A DNA stretch of 64,000 nucleotides from assembly GCA_030753265.1 (NCBI GenBank), contig JASMCQ010000032.1, positions 37,361 through 101,360 of the forward strand, written 5' to 3'. A model generated the notes under the pieces. That model did no database searches, had not been told where the DNA came from, and saw nothing but the letters and a program-made list of their open reading frames with translations. Numbering within the stretch: the stretch's first letter is position 1; every line of letters begins with the position of its first letter. The stretch is from Dehalococcoidia bacterium (GTDB taxonomy: Bacteria > Chloroflexota > Dehalococcoidia > UBA3495). The position numbers were made by a program, and so were the translations under genes. Shown in pieces: positions 42,401-49,456 of this stretch.

Positions 42401-42603
42401 ATGACATCCTTGAATACCCGGGCCAGCACGTGATGGATGCCGGGACTACCGTTGGCAGTCGGCGGCCCCTCGAAGAGCATGAATAAGGGGGCGTCCTGCC
42501 GCTCGGTTTCGGTGCGGTGGAACACGTCCTTCTGTTTCCAAAGCTGGATGATGCCGGCGTCCAACTCCGAAAAGCTGACGCGGCTGGAGACCGATTTGAG
42601 CAT
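39421..42603 (-). CDS. ileS: Isoleucyl-tRNA synthetase (type 2-like) with altered HIGH motif
   Basis: Charges tRNA-Ile and edits valine. The 1060-residue class I enzyme has KMSKR at 645-649 (catalytic loop), the editing domain, GWDTHGLPVELEVEK, WYIRTTAFKD and WLRNNVDWAISRERYWGTP. The length and the C-terminal region without a bacterial zinc finger point to the IleRS2 (eukaryote-like, mupirocin-tolerant) clade. The first signature reads ANGSPGIHHVL at residues 50-60, that is GIHH in place of HIGH. A 48-bp palindromic element is inserted in frame in the CP1 part. The start is ATG at 42603. Confidence 0.96.
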   Translation of the reverse strand: MLKSVSSRVSFSELDAGIIQLWKQKDVFHRTETERQDAPLFMLFEGPPTANGSPGIHHVLARVFKDVICRHRTMKGYRCLRKGGWDTHGLPVELEVEKGLGLTSKWDIEEYGIEKFNQKCRESVFHYLKEWETLTDRIGYWVDMDHPYVTLDNDYIESGWWILKTLWDQGLLSQNMRGTPHCPRCVTSLSSHEVALGYKENTPDPSVFVKFRVEIPPNPPLLKGGERGILNSQVPTYLLAWTTTPWTLPGNTALAVDEASDYSVVELEQDETVQRLVLATPLLEANLRQDYRVVATLKGSDLVGVGYQPLFPPEEYGVEFRRFVRREARGGGTVVDLEPATGLAPQVVGAGFVSMDDGTGIVHIAPAFGDEDLNLGREKELAFVQPVDLLGKVTGNYPFAGKFVKDADKDIMAGLKERGLLFHRDIYKHTYPFCWRCDTPLLYYAKSSWYIRTTAFKDKLVNGNGKINWYPDYIKDGRFGEWLRNNVDWAISRERYWGTPIPIWQCPSCRHQLCVGSVDELKQHAAPEHRDRLDGLDLHRPFVDEIELDCAAGGCNGRMRRIPEVMDAWFDSGAMPFAQWHVLRNDDVDKLKEVGKFPADYICEAVDQTRGWFYSLHALSTLLTGEPSYKNVICLGLVLDEKGRKMSKRVGNVVEPIGVLDEHGADALRWYLFTASHPGEPRRFSARLVKETLRRVLLTLWNVYSFFTNYASIDKFHPEQTPEGWRPEGELDRWILSELNTLVSQVDAHLDGYDPTNAGRRIQEFIDQLSNWYVRRSRRRFWRSENDGDKLSGYITLYTCLVTLAKLMAPLAPFVAEEIYQGLVCSVDPEAPDSVHLAEFPAADPLLVDRLLMEATRLAMRIASMGRGVRSRAGLKVRQPLANVLVKPRSQEEDKYLAWISPQILDELNVKELVPLDESSDLYRRALESAGDQTECVVEVSWTPPEGVERHYWVALEGGYMVGLDVIITAELKDEGTARELTHHIQNYRRAEEFEITDRVVTYYQAPASIRRVLEAASTGEYIRKETLSEDLRDEPPPEGVRAQVVKVNGEEVTLGVRRV
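41916..41963. repeat. Family B palindromic element inserted in frame inside ileS
   Basis: AAATCCCCC at the left end and GGGGGATTT at the right enclose CCCCCCTTT-AAC-AAAGGGGGG. The 48 bases add 16 codons, so the frame is kept, and give the peptide IPPNPPLLKGGERGI between VKFRV and YLLAWTTTPW. The sequence resembles the palindrome at 36471. Confidence 0.85.
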
Positions 42604-42928
42604 GGACAGTTTACCTCTGATCTTGGCGAGTCCTCAGACAGTCGCGGAGTGCGTTTGGCTCACAGACGGCCATTATACCGTAACCGTAGGCCCGTGCGCC
42701 GCTCTCACCTCGTGTTGGGGGAGTGTGGGGTGGTGTTTACGGAGCACGTGCAACTTGACGCCCGGCCTGGAAACCCCATCCTAACCTCCCCCTTCGTAAG
42801 GGGAAGGAACCGTCCTCTCCCCCTTGCGAAGGGGGAGATAAGAGAGGGGGTCAAACGATACAAACCGGGCGCATAGGTAACGCTTCATACCCGGCTTGTG
42901 CCCCCACCAGAGGCCTTCGTCCCCTAAC
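42604..42928. other. Intergenic between thiD end and ileS start
   Basis: 325 bases. They hold repeat C (42774-42853) and a perfect TATAAT on the minus strand at 42677-42672 that could serve ileS; I find no matching -35. There is no T-box sequence (no conserved TGG-ACCGCG core) before ileS. Confidence 0.45.
42774..42853. repeat. Interspersed repeat, family C, copy 1
   Basis: An 80-bp element with two hairpins, CCCCTTCGTAAGGGG and CTCCCCCTTGCGAAGGGGGAG, ending AGAGAGGGGGTCA. It is near-identical to 49301-49379, 6.5 kb away. Confidence 0.9.
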
Positions 42929-43723
42929 CTACTTCCACAGCTTATAGAAATGGTTGAGGGGGCCGTGACCCCGGCCCAGGGGAAAGGAGCGGCGGATGGC
43001 CTCGGTCACGTAGTTCTTCGCCAGCGCGACCGCCTCGGCTACGCTCATCCCTCGAGCCAGTCCGGCGGCGACGGCCGAGGCGAAGGTGCACCCAGTGCCG
43101 TGGGTGTTGCGGGTATCGATACGAGGGGCGGAAAACTCCTGGAAGCGGGCGCCGTCGTAGAACAGATCGGCGGCCGGGCCCTCTCGGTGGCCACCCTTGA
43201 CCACCACGCTATTAGCGCCCATCTCGACGATCAGTTCGGCGGCGCGCCGCACCTCGGCGTCGGAGGATATCTTCATCCCGGTCAGGGTCTCAGCCTCGGG
43301 AATATTGGGCGTGACCACCGAGGCCAGAGGCAAGAGCCGGTTGCGCAGGGCCTCGACGGCATCTTCCCGAAGCAATGGGTCGCCGCTCTTGGCCACCATG
43401 ACCGGGTCCACCACCAGCCAAGGGACCCCATGCCGCTGCAGCGCGTCGGCGACGCACCCGATGATGGGACCGTTAGCCAGCATGCCCGTCTTGACGGAAT
43501 CGGCCCCGATGTCGTCGAGCACGGCATCGATCTGGGAGGTGATTATTTCGGTGGGAATCTCGTGGACGGCGGTTACGCCCACGGTGTTCTGGGCGGTGAT
43601 GGCGGTCAGCGCGGAGGCGCCGTACACCCCCAACGCGGCGAAGGTCTTGAGGTCGGCCTGGATACCCGCGCCGCCGCCGGAGTCGGACCCGGCGATGGTC
43701 AAGGCTTTGGGGATGGAGGTCAT
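42929..43723 (-). CDS. thiD: Hydroxymethylpyrimidine (phosphate) kinase
   Basis: Phosphorylates HMP and HMP-P to HMP-PP for thiamine synthesis. Ribokinase-fold signs are LTIAGSDSGGGAGIQADLKT at the start, DPVMVAKSGDPLL, and the anion hole GTGCTFASAVAAGLA with the catalytic Asp position taken by the GTGC motif typical of ThiD. 264 residues is normal. It overlaps tenA by four bases and is the last gene of the TPP-riboswitch operon, supplying the kinase after TenA and the transporter have delivered the pyrimidine. Confidence 0.94.
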   Translation of the reverse strand: MTSIPKALTIAGSDSGGGAGIQADLKTFAALGVYGASALTAITAQNTVGVTAVHEIPTEIITSQIDAVLDDIGADSVKTGMLANGPIIGCVADALQRHGVPWLVVDPVMVAKSGDPLLREDAVEALRNRLLPLASVVTPNIPEAETLTGMKISSDAEVRRAAELIVEMGANSVVVKGGHREGPAADLFYDGARFQEFSAPRIDTRNTHGTGCTFASAVAAGLARGMSVAEAVALAKNYVTEAIRRSFPLGRGHGPLNHFYKLWK

Positions 43724-44382
43724 TCCGGCCACCGCTCGTCCTGGCAGGCCATCTCCCAGAAGAGAAGCTCGTAGCGGAGCACGTCCCGGAAGATTTCTTG
43801 CCAGCGGGCGCGGTCCGCCGGCGTGGCCGGGGCGGCGTCGAGCGTTTGGCGCAGCCAACCCACGAAGCCGATCATGCCCTCGCCGGCGTGGATGTCGATC
43901 CAGGTCTGATAGTAGTAGTTGTCGGGCCGCTTGCCCTCGGATTCGAGCCACTGGGCCCAGTCCAAGTAGGGCCACTCCACCGCCAGCAGGGTGGCCGCCA
44001 GGTCCAGAAAGCTGCCTTCGTGGGCGATCTTGCGCAGATAGCCGCTGTAGTGCAGGGTGGTGGGCCGGTACTCCAGGTCGGCTACTTCTTGGGGGGACAG
44101 GCCCCGTTCCCGGAAGGCCCGCTGGAACAAGCCCTCTTCGCCGCCGAGCCCCAGGTGGAGGAAGCCGACCAGTTGGCGGGCCGCGTCGAAGTCAGGCGCT
44201 TTGGCCGTGGCCATGCTGAGCAGGATGGACCAGTCTCTCAGAAACAGATAGTCCTGGTCGAAGTAGATATTGAAAGTCTCTTGGGGCAGCGTGTTGTCGC
44301 CCAACCCGGTCACGAAGGTATGGTTAACCACCCGCTCCCAAACGGCTTGGACTCCGGCCCGTAATTCGTCGCTCAAGCCCAT
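43720..44382 (-). CDS. tenA: TenA-family aminopyrimidine hydrolase (thiamine salvage)
   Basis: TenA proteins release HMP from aminomethylpyrimidine or from thiamine breakdown products. The helical bundle shows WERVVNHTFVTGLGDNTLP, QDYLFLRDWSILLSMATA and WIDIHAGEGMIGFVGWL. The usual catalytic Cys segment reads TLLAVEWPYLDWAQWL without cysteine, which fits the Glu-dependent (TenA_E) branch; this is an inference from motif. I chose the ATG at 44382, 220 residues, with AGGAGG upstream. The frame remains open for 41 codons further up without family similarity. It overlaps thiD. Confidence 0.9.
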   Translation of the reverse strand: MGLSDELRAGVQAVWERVVNHTFVTGLGDNTLPQETFNIYFDQDYLFLRDWSILLSMATAKAPDFDAARQLVGFLHLGLGGEEGLFQRAFRERGLSPQEVADLEYRPTTLHYSGYLRKIAHEGSFLDLAATLLAVEWPYLDWAQWLESEGKRPDNYYYQTWIDIHAGEGMIGFVGWLRQTLDAAPATPADRARWQEIFRDVLRYELLFWEMACQDERWPE

Positions 44383-44643
44383 ACCGCGCAGGGCCTCCTG
44401 AAAGACGGTTCGCGCGCCTGTCCCGCCCGGCGCCACGTTTGCGAGCCAATTGGGTTCGCGCGCGGCCATGCCACTGGATGTAGAGAACGGCCTGTTCCTC
44501 TCCACCGAAGGCGGAGCGGCACAGGCCCCCTTCCCTCTTTATTCAGCGACGGACTTGGTAAACTGTGCAAGGCAGTCTTCAAGCATCGTGGCGCCCCGTT
44601 GCAATCGGGGTCCGTGGGACTTCTTCGCAATCTGATTCGCGCC
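44383..44643. other. Gap inside the thiamine operon
   Basis: 261 bases between the GYD gene stop and tenA. A small hairpin (CCCCG near 44595 with CGGGG near 44611) is present. I see no gene and no T-rich terminator. Confidence 0.4.
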
Positions 44644-44976
44644 CTATTCGCCCGGGGGCTGGTGGACCGACGTGGACTGCGAGGCAGGCTCGTCTTGCGA
44701 CCTATCGGTGAGAGAGCCGATGGCGATGGCCGGGAGGGTCTCGATGTGCAGACCGGTCCGAACGCCCAATGCAAGGGAGAGCCGGGCCACGGAGTCGTTG
44801 TCGTTGGCCTCGACCATCATGAGGTAATCGTATTTCCCCAGCACGCCATACTGCCCGAGAAACTCGGCGCCCTCGACCTGGATAGCGCGGGTGGCGTTCA
44901 CTATCAGATCCGGGTTTTCGCGGACCATCTTCTGGCCCGCGTAGGTGAGGGTTCCCAGCAGAAAATAGAGCGACAT
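44644..44976 (-). CDS. GYD-domain protein
   Basis: A 110-residue protein of the GYD family (ferredoxin-like fold). It reads SLYFLLGTLTYAGQKMV, then AEFLGQYGVLGKYDYLMMVE (the GKYD signature) and ARLSLALGVRTGLHIETLPA, followed by a polar tail with Gln and Ser. Family function is unknown; members often occur beside unrelated catabolic genes. The ATG at 44976 has AGAGG upstream. It stands 117 bases after thiY, inside the riboswitch-controlled operon, so a link to thiamine precursors is possible. Confidence 0.8.
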   Translation of the reverse strand: MSLYFLLGTLTYAGQKMVRENPDLIVNATRAIQVEGAEFLGQYGVLGKYDYLMMVEANDNDSVARLSLALGVRTGLHIETLPAIAIGSLTDRSQDEPASQSTSVHQPPGE

Positions 44977-45093
44977 TATCAACCTCTAACCGGTATTCCG
45001 GTGACGCCGACTGGGCCAAGTATACCACCAGGACCGGGTCGCCGACGCTCTCATAACCTCATGAGATGGCCGCGCCGGCGCCAATACTCGACA

Positions 45094-46116
45094 CTACTGA
45101 GCGCCGGACACGAAGCTGTTGTCGAAGGCCGCCAGGGCGTCGCCTTTAGAGGTAAGCAGCCCGTTTTCCTGCATCCACTTGGCGAAGCTCACCCAACGTT
45201 CTTCCTCCTGCCAGCCAAATACACCGGCGCTGGATGACCAGAGCGGGGCCAGCAGGTCCACTCCCGGTTTTTCGATGTCCAGGTCCACCTCCGGCCTGAG
45301 CCGTTTGAGCAACTCCACCGCTCCCTGGGGGTCCGCGATGGCGTCCTGGTAGCCCCGTATGGACGCCCGGACGAAGCCCCGGACCTGGTCGGGCTCCTTG
45401 GCGATCTTTTCCTCGTTGGCCACCATAACCAACTCGTAGAAGTCCGGGACACCGTGCTGCTCCATGCGCATTATGTTCAGTTCGAACCCCTGGTTGGTGG
45501 CGGAGATGGACTCGTGGACCCAGTAGGCCCCCACGATGGCGTCGACCTTCTTGCCGATCAGGGCGGGGACCAAGTCGAAGCCCACGTTGACCAGCTCCAC
45601 GTCATCCAGGGTCAACCCCTGGCTCTTCAGCATGGTGTCCAGCAGCGGCTCGTTGTCCGGAATGCCGGGCCACCCGACGGTTTTGCCCGCCAGGTCTTTG
45701 GGCTCGGCGATGCCCGATTCTTTCAACGTCATCACGGAATTCAGGGGGTGCTGCACCAGGGCCATGATCGAGACCACGGGGATATCCTGCTCCCGGGCAA
45801 TCATCACTCCGGTCTGGTAGTTGATGCCGAAGTCGTCCCGCCCGGCGGCCACAGTTTGCAGGACGGCCGAAGGGTCCGCCGGCGGGTGGATGTCCACCTC
45901 CAGCCCTTCCTCGGCGAAATAGCCTTTGTCCAGGGCGATGTACAACCCGGAGTGGTTGGACCAGGGGAACCAGTCCAGGGATACCGACACTTTGGTCAAG
46001 GGCACGGGCGTCGCCGTCGGCTGAGGGGCCGGCGTCGGCGTCGCGCTAGAGCCACAAGCGACCGCCGCCAGCATCAGGACGAGGGTGATCACAATCAGAC
46101 CAGCCATTCTTTTCAT
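45094..46116 (-). CDS. thiY: Thiamine-precursor ABC transporter, substrate-binding lipoprotein (ThiY/NMT1-like)
   Basis: A 340-residue periplasmic-type binding protein. Signal peptide MKRMAGLIVITLVLMLAAVA is followed by the lipobox Cys21 and a Pro/Thr linker. The mature part has SVSLDWFPWSNHSGLYIALD and GYFAEEGLEVDIHPPADPSA, the hallmark of the NMT1/THI5-like group that binds formylaminopyrimidine or HMP. AGGAG lies before the ATG at 46116. The riboswitch, TenA and ThiD in the same operon make a pyrimidine substrate the best guess. Confidence 0.92.
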   Translation of the reverse strand: MKRMAGLIVITLVLMLAAVACGSSATPTPAPQPTATPVPLTKVSVSLDWFPWSNHSGLYIALDKGYFAEEGLEVDIHPPADPSAVLQTVAAGRDDFGINYQTGVMIAREQDIPVVSIMALVQHPLNSVMTLKESGIAEPKDLAGKTVGWPGIPDNEPLLDTMLKSQGLTLDDVELVNVGFDLVPALIGKKVDAIVGAYWVHESISATNQGFELNIMRMEQHGVPDFYELVMVANEEKIAKEPDQVRGFVRASIRGYQDAIADPQGAVELLKRLRPEVDLDIEKPGVDLLAPLWSSSAGVFGWQEEERWVSFAKWMQENGLLTSKGDALAAFDNSFVSGAQ

Positions 46117-46219
46117 AGAGCTTCGCTCCTCACTCTCCAAGATTACCAACCAGACTATTTGCGGACCGGCGCTGGTGGGCGATGCGCCAGATAGCTTCTT
46201 CCAGGCAGGACGTGCCGGG

Positions 46220-47116
46220 TCATTCCCGCCCGAGGGCCTTGGCTTGTTTTTCGGTGTGGTACCAGGGCAGCAGCAACCGTTCCGCCAGGCCGGCTAAAGC
46301 GAAGAGGGTCATGCCCATGACCGACAGCACCACGATGGCGGCGAACACCCGGGCGGTCAGGAACAGCGGCTGGGAGTAGGTTATGAGGTATCCCAGCCCG
46401 GCGCTGGCGCCAACCCATTCGCCGATTACCGCCGCGATGACGCTCACCGAGATGCCGATCTTGATCCCGGAAAACATGAACGGCAGTGACGTTGGCACCT
46501 GCAGCTTGGTGAACACCTGCCAGCGGGACGCGCCCAGGGTGCGCATCATATTGACCATATCCGGATCGATGGCTTTGAGGCCGTCCACGGCGTTGACCGC
46601 GATGGGATAGAAAGCGATCAGCGCCACTACGATGATTTTCGGGGTCATCCCGTAGCCCACCCAGATCAGCAGCAACGGCGCGACGGCGATAATCGGTATG
46701 GTCTGGGAGGCGATGACTATGGGGTAGATGGACCTTTCAAGTATCCTCGAGTAGGCGATCAGGGCCGCCAGCGCCACGCCGGCGGCCAGGGCGACCATGA
46801 ACCCGATCACGACCTCTTCCAGGGTGATCAGAGTGTTGTCCCAAAGCAGCGCCCGGCTGTCGGCCAGCTCCCGCCCGATGGCCGATGGTGCAGGCAGTTG
46901 CCATTTGGGCACGTCCCTCACTTGAACCCAGAGTTCCCAGGCGCCCACCAGCGTGGCCAGAATCAGCAGGGGAATCGCCCACAAGAGGACGCGGCTCAGG
47001 GCGCCGCCGGGCCGGCTTCCCGGTATCGCCGTAAAGGGACCGGGCGCCGGAGACGGGTGGGCCTCGGGTTCCTCCCGTTCGATGTGTTGCCCTGCTCTCA
47101 CCGGGTTAACGCCCAT
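46220..47116 (-). CDS. thiX: Thiamine-precursor ABC transporter permease (ThiX-like)
   Basis: A 298-residue inner-membrane permease of the BPD_transp_1 family. About six transmembrane helices lie between residues 35 and 285, for example SRVLLWAIPLLILATLVGAW, and the cytoplasmic EAA loop reads MNMMRTLGASRWQVFTKLQV. The N-terminal 35 residues are polar. Its start overlaps the ATPase stop by one base (TGATG). It is the second gene of the operon and partner of the adjoining ATPase and lipoprotein. Confidence 0.92.
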   Translation of the reverse strand: MGVNPVRAGQHIEREEPEAHPSPAPGPFTAIPGSRPGGALSRVLLWAIPLLILATLVGAWELWVQVRDVPKWQLPAPSAIGRELADSRALLWDNTLITLEEVVIGFMVALAAGVALAALIAYSRILERSIYPIVIASQTIPIIAVAPLLLIWVGYGMTPKIIVVALIAFYPIAVNAVDGLKAIDPDMVNMMRTLGASRWQVFTKLQVPTSLPFMFSGIKIGISVSVIAAVIGEWVGASAGLGYLITYSQPLFLTARVFAAIVVLSVMGMTLFALAGLAERLLLPWYHTEKQAKALGRE

Positions 47117-47943
47117 CAGCTCCGCTTCCCAGGCTGCAAAATATCCTGCTTGGAACTCTCGTCGTGCAGCGGCGCCAGCAGGCGAGCTTTGAGTTCAACG
47201 AATGCCGGCTGGGTGACCTCCATGAAATGTCGAGGCCTGGGCAGGGATATATCCAGGACCATGGTTATCCGCCCCGGACGGGCGGTCATCACGTAGACCC
47301 GATCGGACATCAAGATCGCCTCGTCCACGTCGTGGGTGATCAAGATGATCGTCTTTCCCAGAGTGCCCCAAAGGTCCAGCAGCCACTCCTGCATCTGGAC
47401 GCGGGTAAGGGCGTCCAGGGCCCCGAAGGGCTCGTCCAGCAGCACCACTTCCTGGTCCAGCAGCATGGTCCGGAGAAAAGCGGCACGCTGGCGCATGCCC
47501 CCCGACAGAGCGAAGGGGTATTGATGCTCGAACCCTTTGAGGCCGAACAGCTCGGTCAGCTCCAGTGCCCGGCGGCGAGCCTGGCGACGGGGGGTTCCCC
47601 GGAGTTCAAGGCCCAAGGCGGCGTTGTCTACCACCGTTCGCCATGGCAGCAGGAGGTCCTTCTGCTGCATGTATCCGATGCGGCCCAATCTCTGACCGGC
47701 CGGGTCTCCGTCGATCTCCACTGTCCCGGCGTCGGGCTGGTCCAGGCCGGCGATGATGTTGAGCAAGGTGCTCTTGCCGCAGCCGCTGGGGCCGATGATG
47801 GCGACGAACTGGCCGGGACTCACGTCAAGGCTGACCCCGGCCAGGACCGGCTCCCGGCGCCCGTCCACGGCGAAGGACTTGTCAATGGAATCCGCCCTGA
47901 CCTTTGCCCTATCACTTGGATCAGGTGTGGCTCGATTGTCCAT
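47116..47943 (-). CDS. thiZ: Thiamine-precursor ABC transporter ATPase (ThiZ-like)
   Basis: A 275-residue nitrate/sulfonate/taurine-class ATPase: Walker A GPSGCGKSTLLNIIAG, Q-loop region MQQKDLLLPWRTVVDN, signature LSGGMRQRAAFLRTML, Walker B VVLLDEPFGALDALTR, and the switch His in LITHDVDEAILMSDRVYVM. It is the first gene after the TPP riboswitch and terminator. The ATG at 47943 is taken here; a GTG seven codons upstream (47964) is also possible. Confidence 0.92.
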   Translation of the reverse strand: MDNRATPDPSDRAKVRADSIDKSFAVDGRREPVLAGVSLDVSPGQFVAIIGPSGCGKSTLLNIIAGLDQPDAGTVEIDGDPAGQRLGRIGYMQQKDLLLPWRTVVDNAALGLELRGTPRRQARRRALELTELFGLKGFEHQYPFALSGGMRQRAAFLRTMLLDQEVVLLDEPFGALDALTRVQMQEWLLDLWGTLGKTIILITHDVDEAILMSDRVYVMTARPGRITMVLDISLPRPRHFMEVTQPAFVELKARLLAPLHDESSKQDILQPGKRS

Positions 47944-47967
47944 ACGCTCCGCGACCCTGCCCACGGC

Positions 47968-48006
47968 AAAAGAAATAGGCCGCCGGGTTAATTCGCCCAG
48001 CGGCCT
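47968..48006 (-). terminator. Riboswitch-controlled intrinsic terminator
   Basis: On the minus strand AGGCCGCTGGG pairs with CCCGGCGGCCT (11 bp with one wobble pair) and is followed by ATTTCTTTTG. It lies between the TPP aptamer and thiZ, so TPP binding probably causes early termination. Confidence 0.85.
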
Positions 48007-48033
48007 AACGTTGACACCAATATCATAGCCCGA

Positions 48034-48122
48034 TTCCCTCCGCTGGCATTACCCAGATCAGGTTCGCAAGGGTCGGTGACATTGAGGGTCGCCCTCTCAG
48101 CCCGGCTCAACCGAGCTCCCCT
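48034..48122 (-). promoter_or_regulatory. TPP riboswitch (THI element)
   Basis: Read on the minus strand the aptamer shows GGGGAGCTCGG, the GGCTGAGAGGG core, CGACCCTTGCGAACCTGATC and GGGTAATGCCAGCGGAGGGA, which are the conserved pieces of the TPP aptamer in the right order. It stands between the promoter at 48158 and the thiZ-thiX-thiY-GYD-tenA-thiD genes. Confidence 0.95.
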
Positions 48123-48157
48123 ACGTGCCTCAGCCTATTCGATTGTTAAGTGAGGGA

Positions 48158-48187
48158 ATTATAGAAGTGGGGAAGCGCGGATGTCAA
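48158..48187 (-). promoter_or_regulatory. Consensus promoter of the thiamine operon
   Basis: On the minus strand a perfect TTGACA (48187-48182), an 18-bp spacer and a perfect TATAAT (48163-48158), about 35 bases before the aptamer. Confidence 0.85.
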
Positions 48188-48315
48188 CCGGCCGCCCTTA
48201 TCCAACAGGGCAACCGCGTCCTAGCCAGCCTTTGAATCTACGGCTATGCTTGATCGAGACCTTGGTTGCTGGACCTGATCTCCCTATATCCTCCTTATAT
48301 CCTACTTGCGCACCC

Positions 48316-48443
48316 TCGTCATTCCGGCGTCACCCTCGTCATTCCGGCCCTTCCGCGGAAGGGGAATCCAGGCGCCCCAACCGTGACAAGGGCAACCGCC
48401 GCGGAGAAGCTCCTGTCTCTGTGTTCCGGCTTTCGCCGGTACA
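48316..48443. repeat. Degenerate inverted repeat, family A, copy 3
   Basis: CTCGTCATTCCGGC occurs twice in a row (48316 and 48334), followed by GAATCCAGGCGCCCC. A right arm TTCCGGCTTTCGCCGG lies near 48424. It is a rearranged relative of the copies at 20874 and 33477. Confidence 0.7.
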
Positions 48444-48674
48444 ACTCATGCTACACCATCTTTGGGCCATGCATTATCCCCAAGATAAGGGATTCGACGC
48501 GATCGCCATGCAATTGGACGGCGCCGGGGTTCGGCGAGCCGATGTATGTTAGAATGGCCTGTGCCTGGGAGCCTGGCCAGGAATAACGTAGGGCAAGAAC
48601 CAAATGGTTGACGTCACACGTCCCACTTTGTTTGCCATATTATGTGCCAATTTGTTTGAGCGGAGGCGAGAGTA
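48444..48674. other. Upstream region of the ThDP-enzyme gene
   Basis: 231 bases before the start at 48675. It contains a TAGAAT-like -10 near 48549 and the small inverted repeat GACGT-CAC-ACGTC at 48610-48622. No gene is seen. Confidence 0.35.
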
Positions 48675-49265
48675 ATGATCGAGCCGGTGGAGATGATGCG
48701 AGTTATCGAAAAGTTGCGAGGCGACGCCGTGGTGGTCCCGGCGATGCGGGCCAACGTGGCCTGGACGAGCGTGTCCAACAACGTCAACCGGGACATTCCC
48801 GTCAGCGGCGCCATGAGCAAGACCTCGTCTTTCGCCCTGGGCTTCTGTCTGGCCCAGCCCGAGACCAAGGTCATCGTCTACGACGGCGACGGCAGCCTGG
48901 TGATGAATTTGGGCACCCTGGTGACCATCGGCAACAAAGCGCCCAAGAACATGTACCACTTCCTCATGGAAAACGGGGTCTACGCGACCACCGGCGGCCA
49001 GGATGTGCCCGGCGCCGGGACCACGGACTACGCCGAAGTGGCGAGGGCCGCGGGCTACGCGCACACCTACACCTTCGACGACCTGGAAGACTTCGCCACC
49101 CAGGCAGAGCAGATTCTGAGCCAGGAAGGGCCGGTGTTCGTGTGCGTCAAGGCCGTTCCCAACATCCGGGGTGCGGAAGAGAGAGCGGCGAGCCAGGGCG
49201 CTCCGGCCCGGCGGACTCCCGAGGCCATCATCGACTTGATGCGGGAATTCGGCACCGGCAAATAG
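48675..49265 (+). CDS. ThDP-dependent decarboxylase, PP-domain subunit (sulfopyruvate decarboxylase beta-like)
   Basis: A 196-residue protein made only of the pyrophosphate-binding domain of ThDP enzymes. The cofactor/Mg motif YDGDGSLVMNLGTL begins near residue 69, and the Asn/Gly pair continues in MENGVYATTGGQ. It resembles the beta subunit (ComE) of sulfopyruvate decarboxylase and phosphonopyruvate decarboxylase C-terminal halves. Such enzymes need a separate PYR-domain subunit, which I do not find next to it. GGAGGCGAGAG precedes the ATG. It diverges from the TPP-riboswitch operon. The substrate is unknown. Confidence 0.8.
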   Translation: MIEPVEMMRVIEKLRGDAVVVPAMRANVAWTSVSNNVNRDIPVSGAMSKTSSFALGFCLAQPETKVIVYDGDGSLVMNLGTLVTIGNKAPKNMYHFLMENGVYATTGGQDVPGAGTTDYAEVARAAGYAHTYTFDDLEDFATQAEQILSQEGPVFVCVKAVPNIRGAEERAASQGAPARRTPEAIIDLMREFGTGK

Positions 49266-49300
49266 GGACCACCAGCTTGGTTTTGACGGACCGCGAGGAA

Positions 49301-49379
49301 CCCCATCCTGACCTTCCCCTTCGTGAAGGGGAAGGAACAGTTCTCTCCCCCTTGCGAAGGGGGAGATTAGAGGGGGTCA
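49301..49379. repeat. Interspersed repeat, family C, copy 2
   Basis: Near-identical to 42774-42853 (CCCCATCCT...CCCCTTCGTGAAGGGG...CTCCCCCTTGCGAAGGGGGAG). It lies between the ThDP-enzyme gene and the dehydratase-like gene in the same relative orientation. Confidence 0.9.
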
Positions 49380-49456
49380 CCTCGCCCTCACCTATACAAC
49401 CGGGCCGCCCGGCGGGTGATTCCGCCTGGCGCCACCACCATCGAAGGACCGGATCT

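Noticed and set aside
42604..42780. Possible T-box leader before ileS
   Set aside because: No conserved T-box core, specifier loop or terminator could be found in this interval.
48610..48622. Inverted repeat GACGT-CAC-ACGTC before the ThDP-enzyme gene
   Set aside because: Only five base pairs per arm, single copy, and no promoter placed clearly around it; chance is a sufficient explanation.
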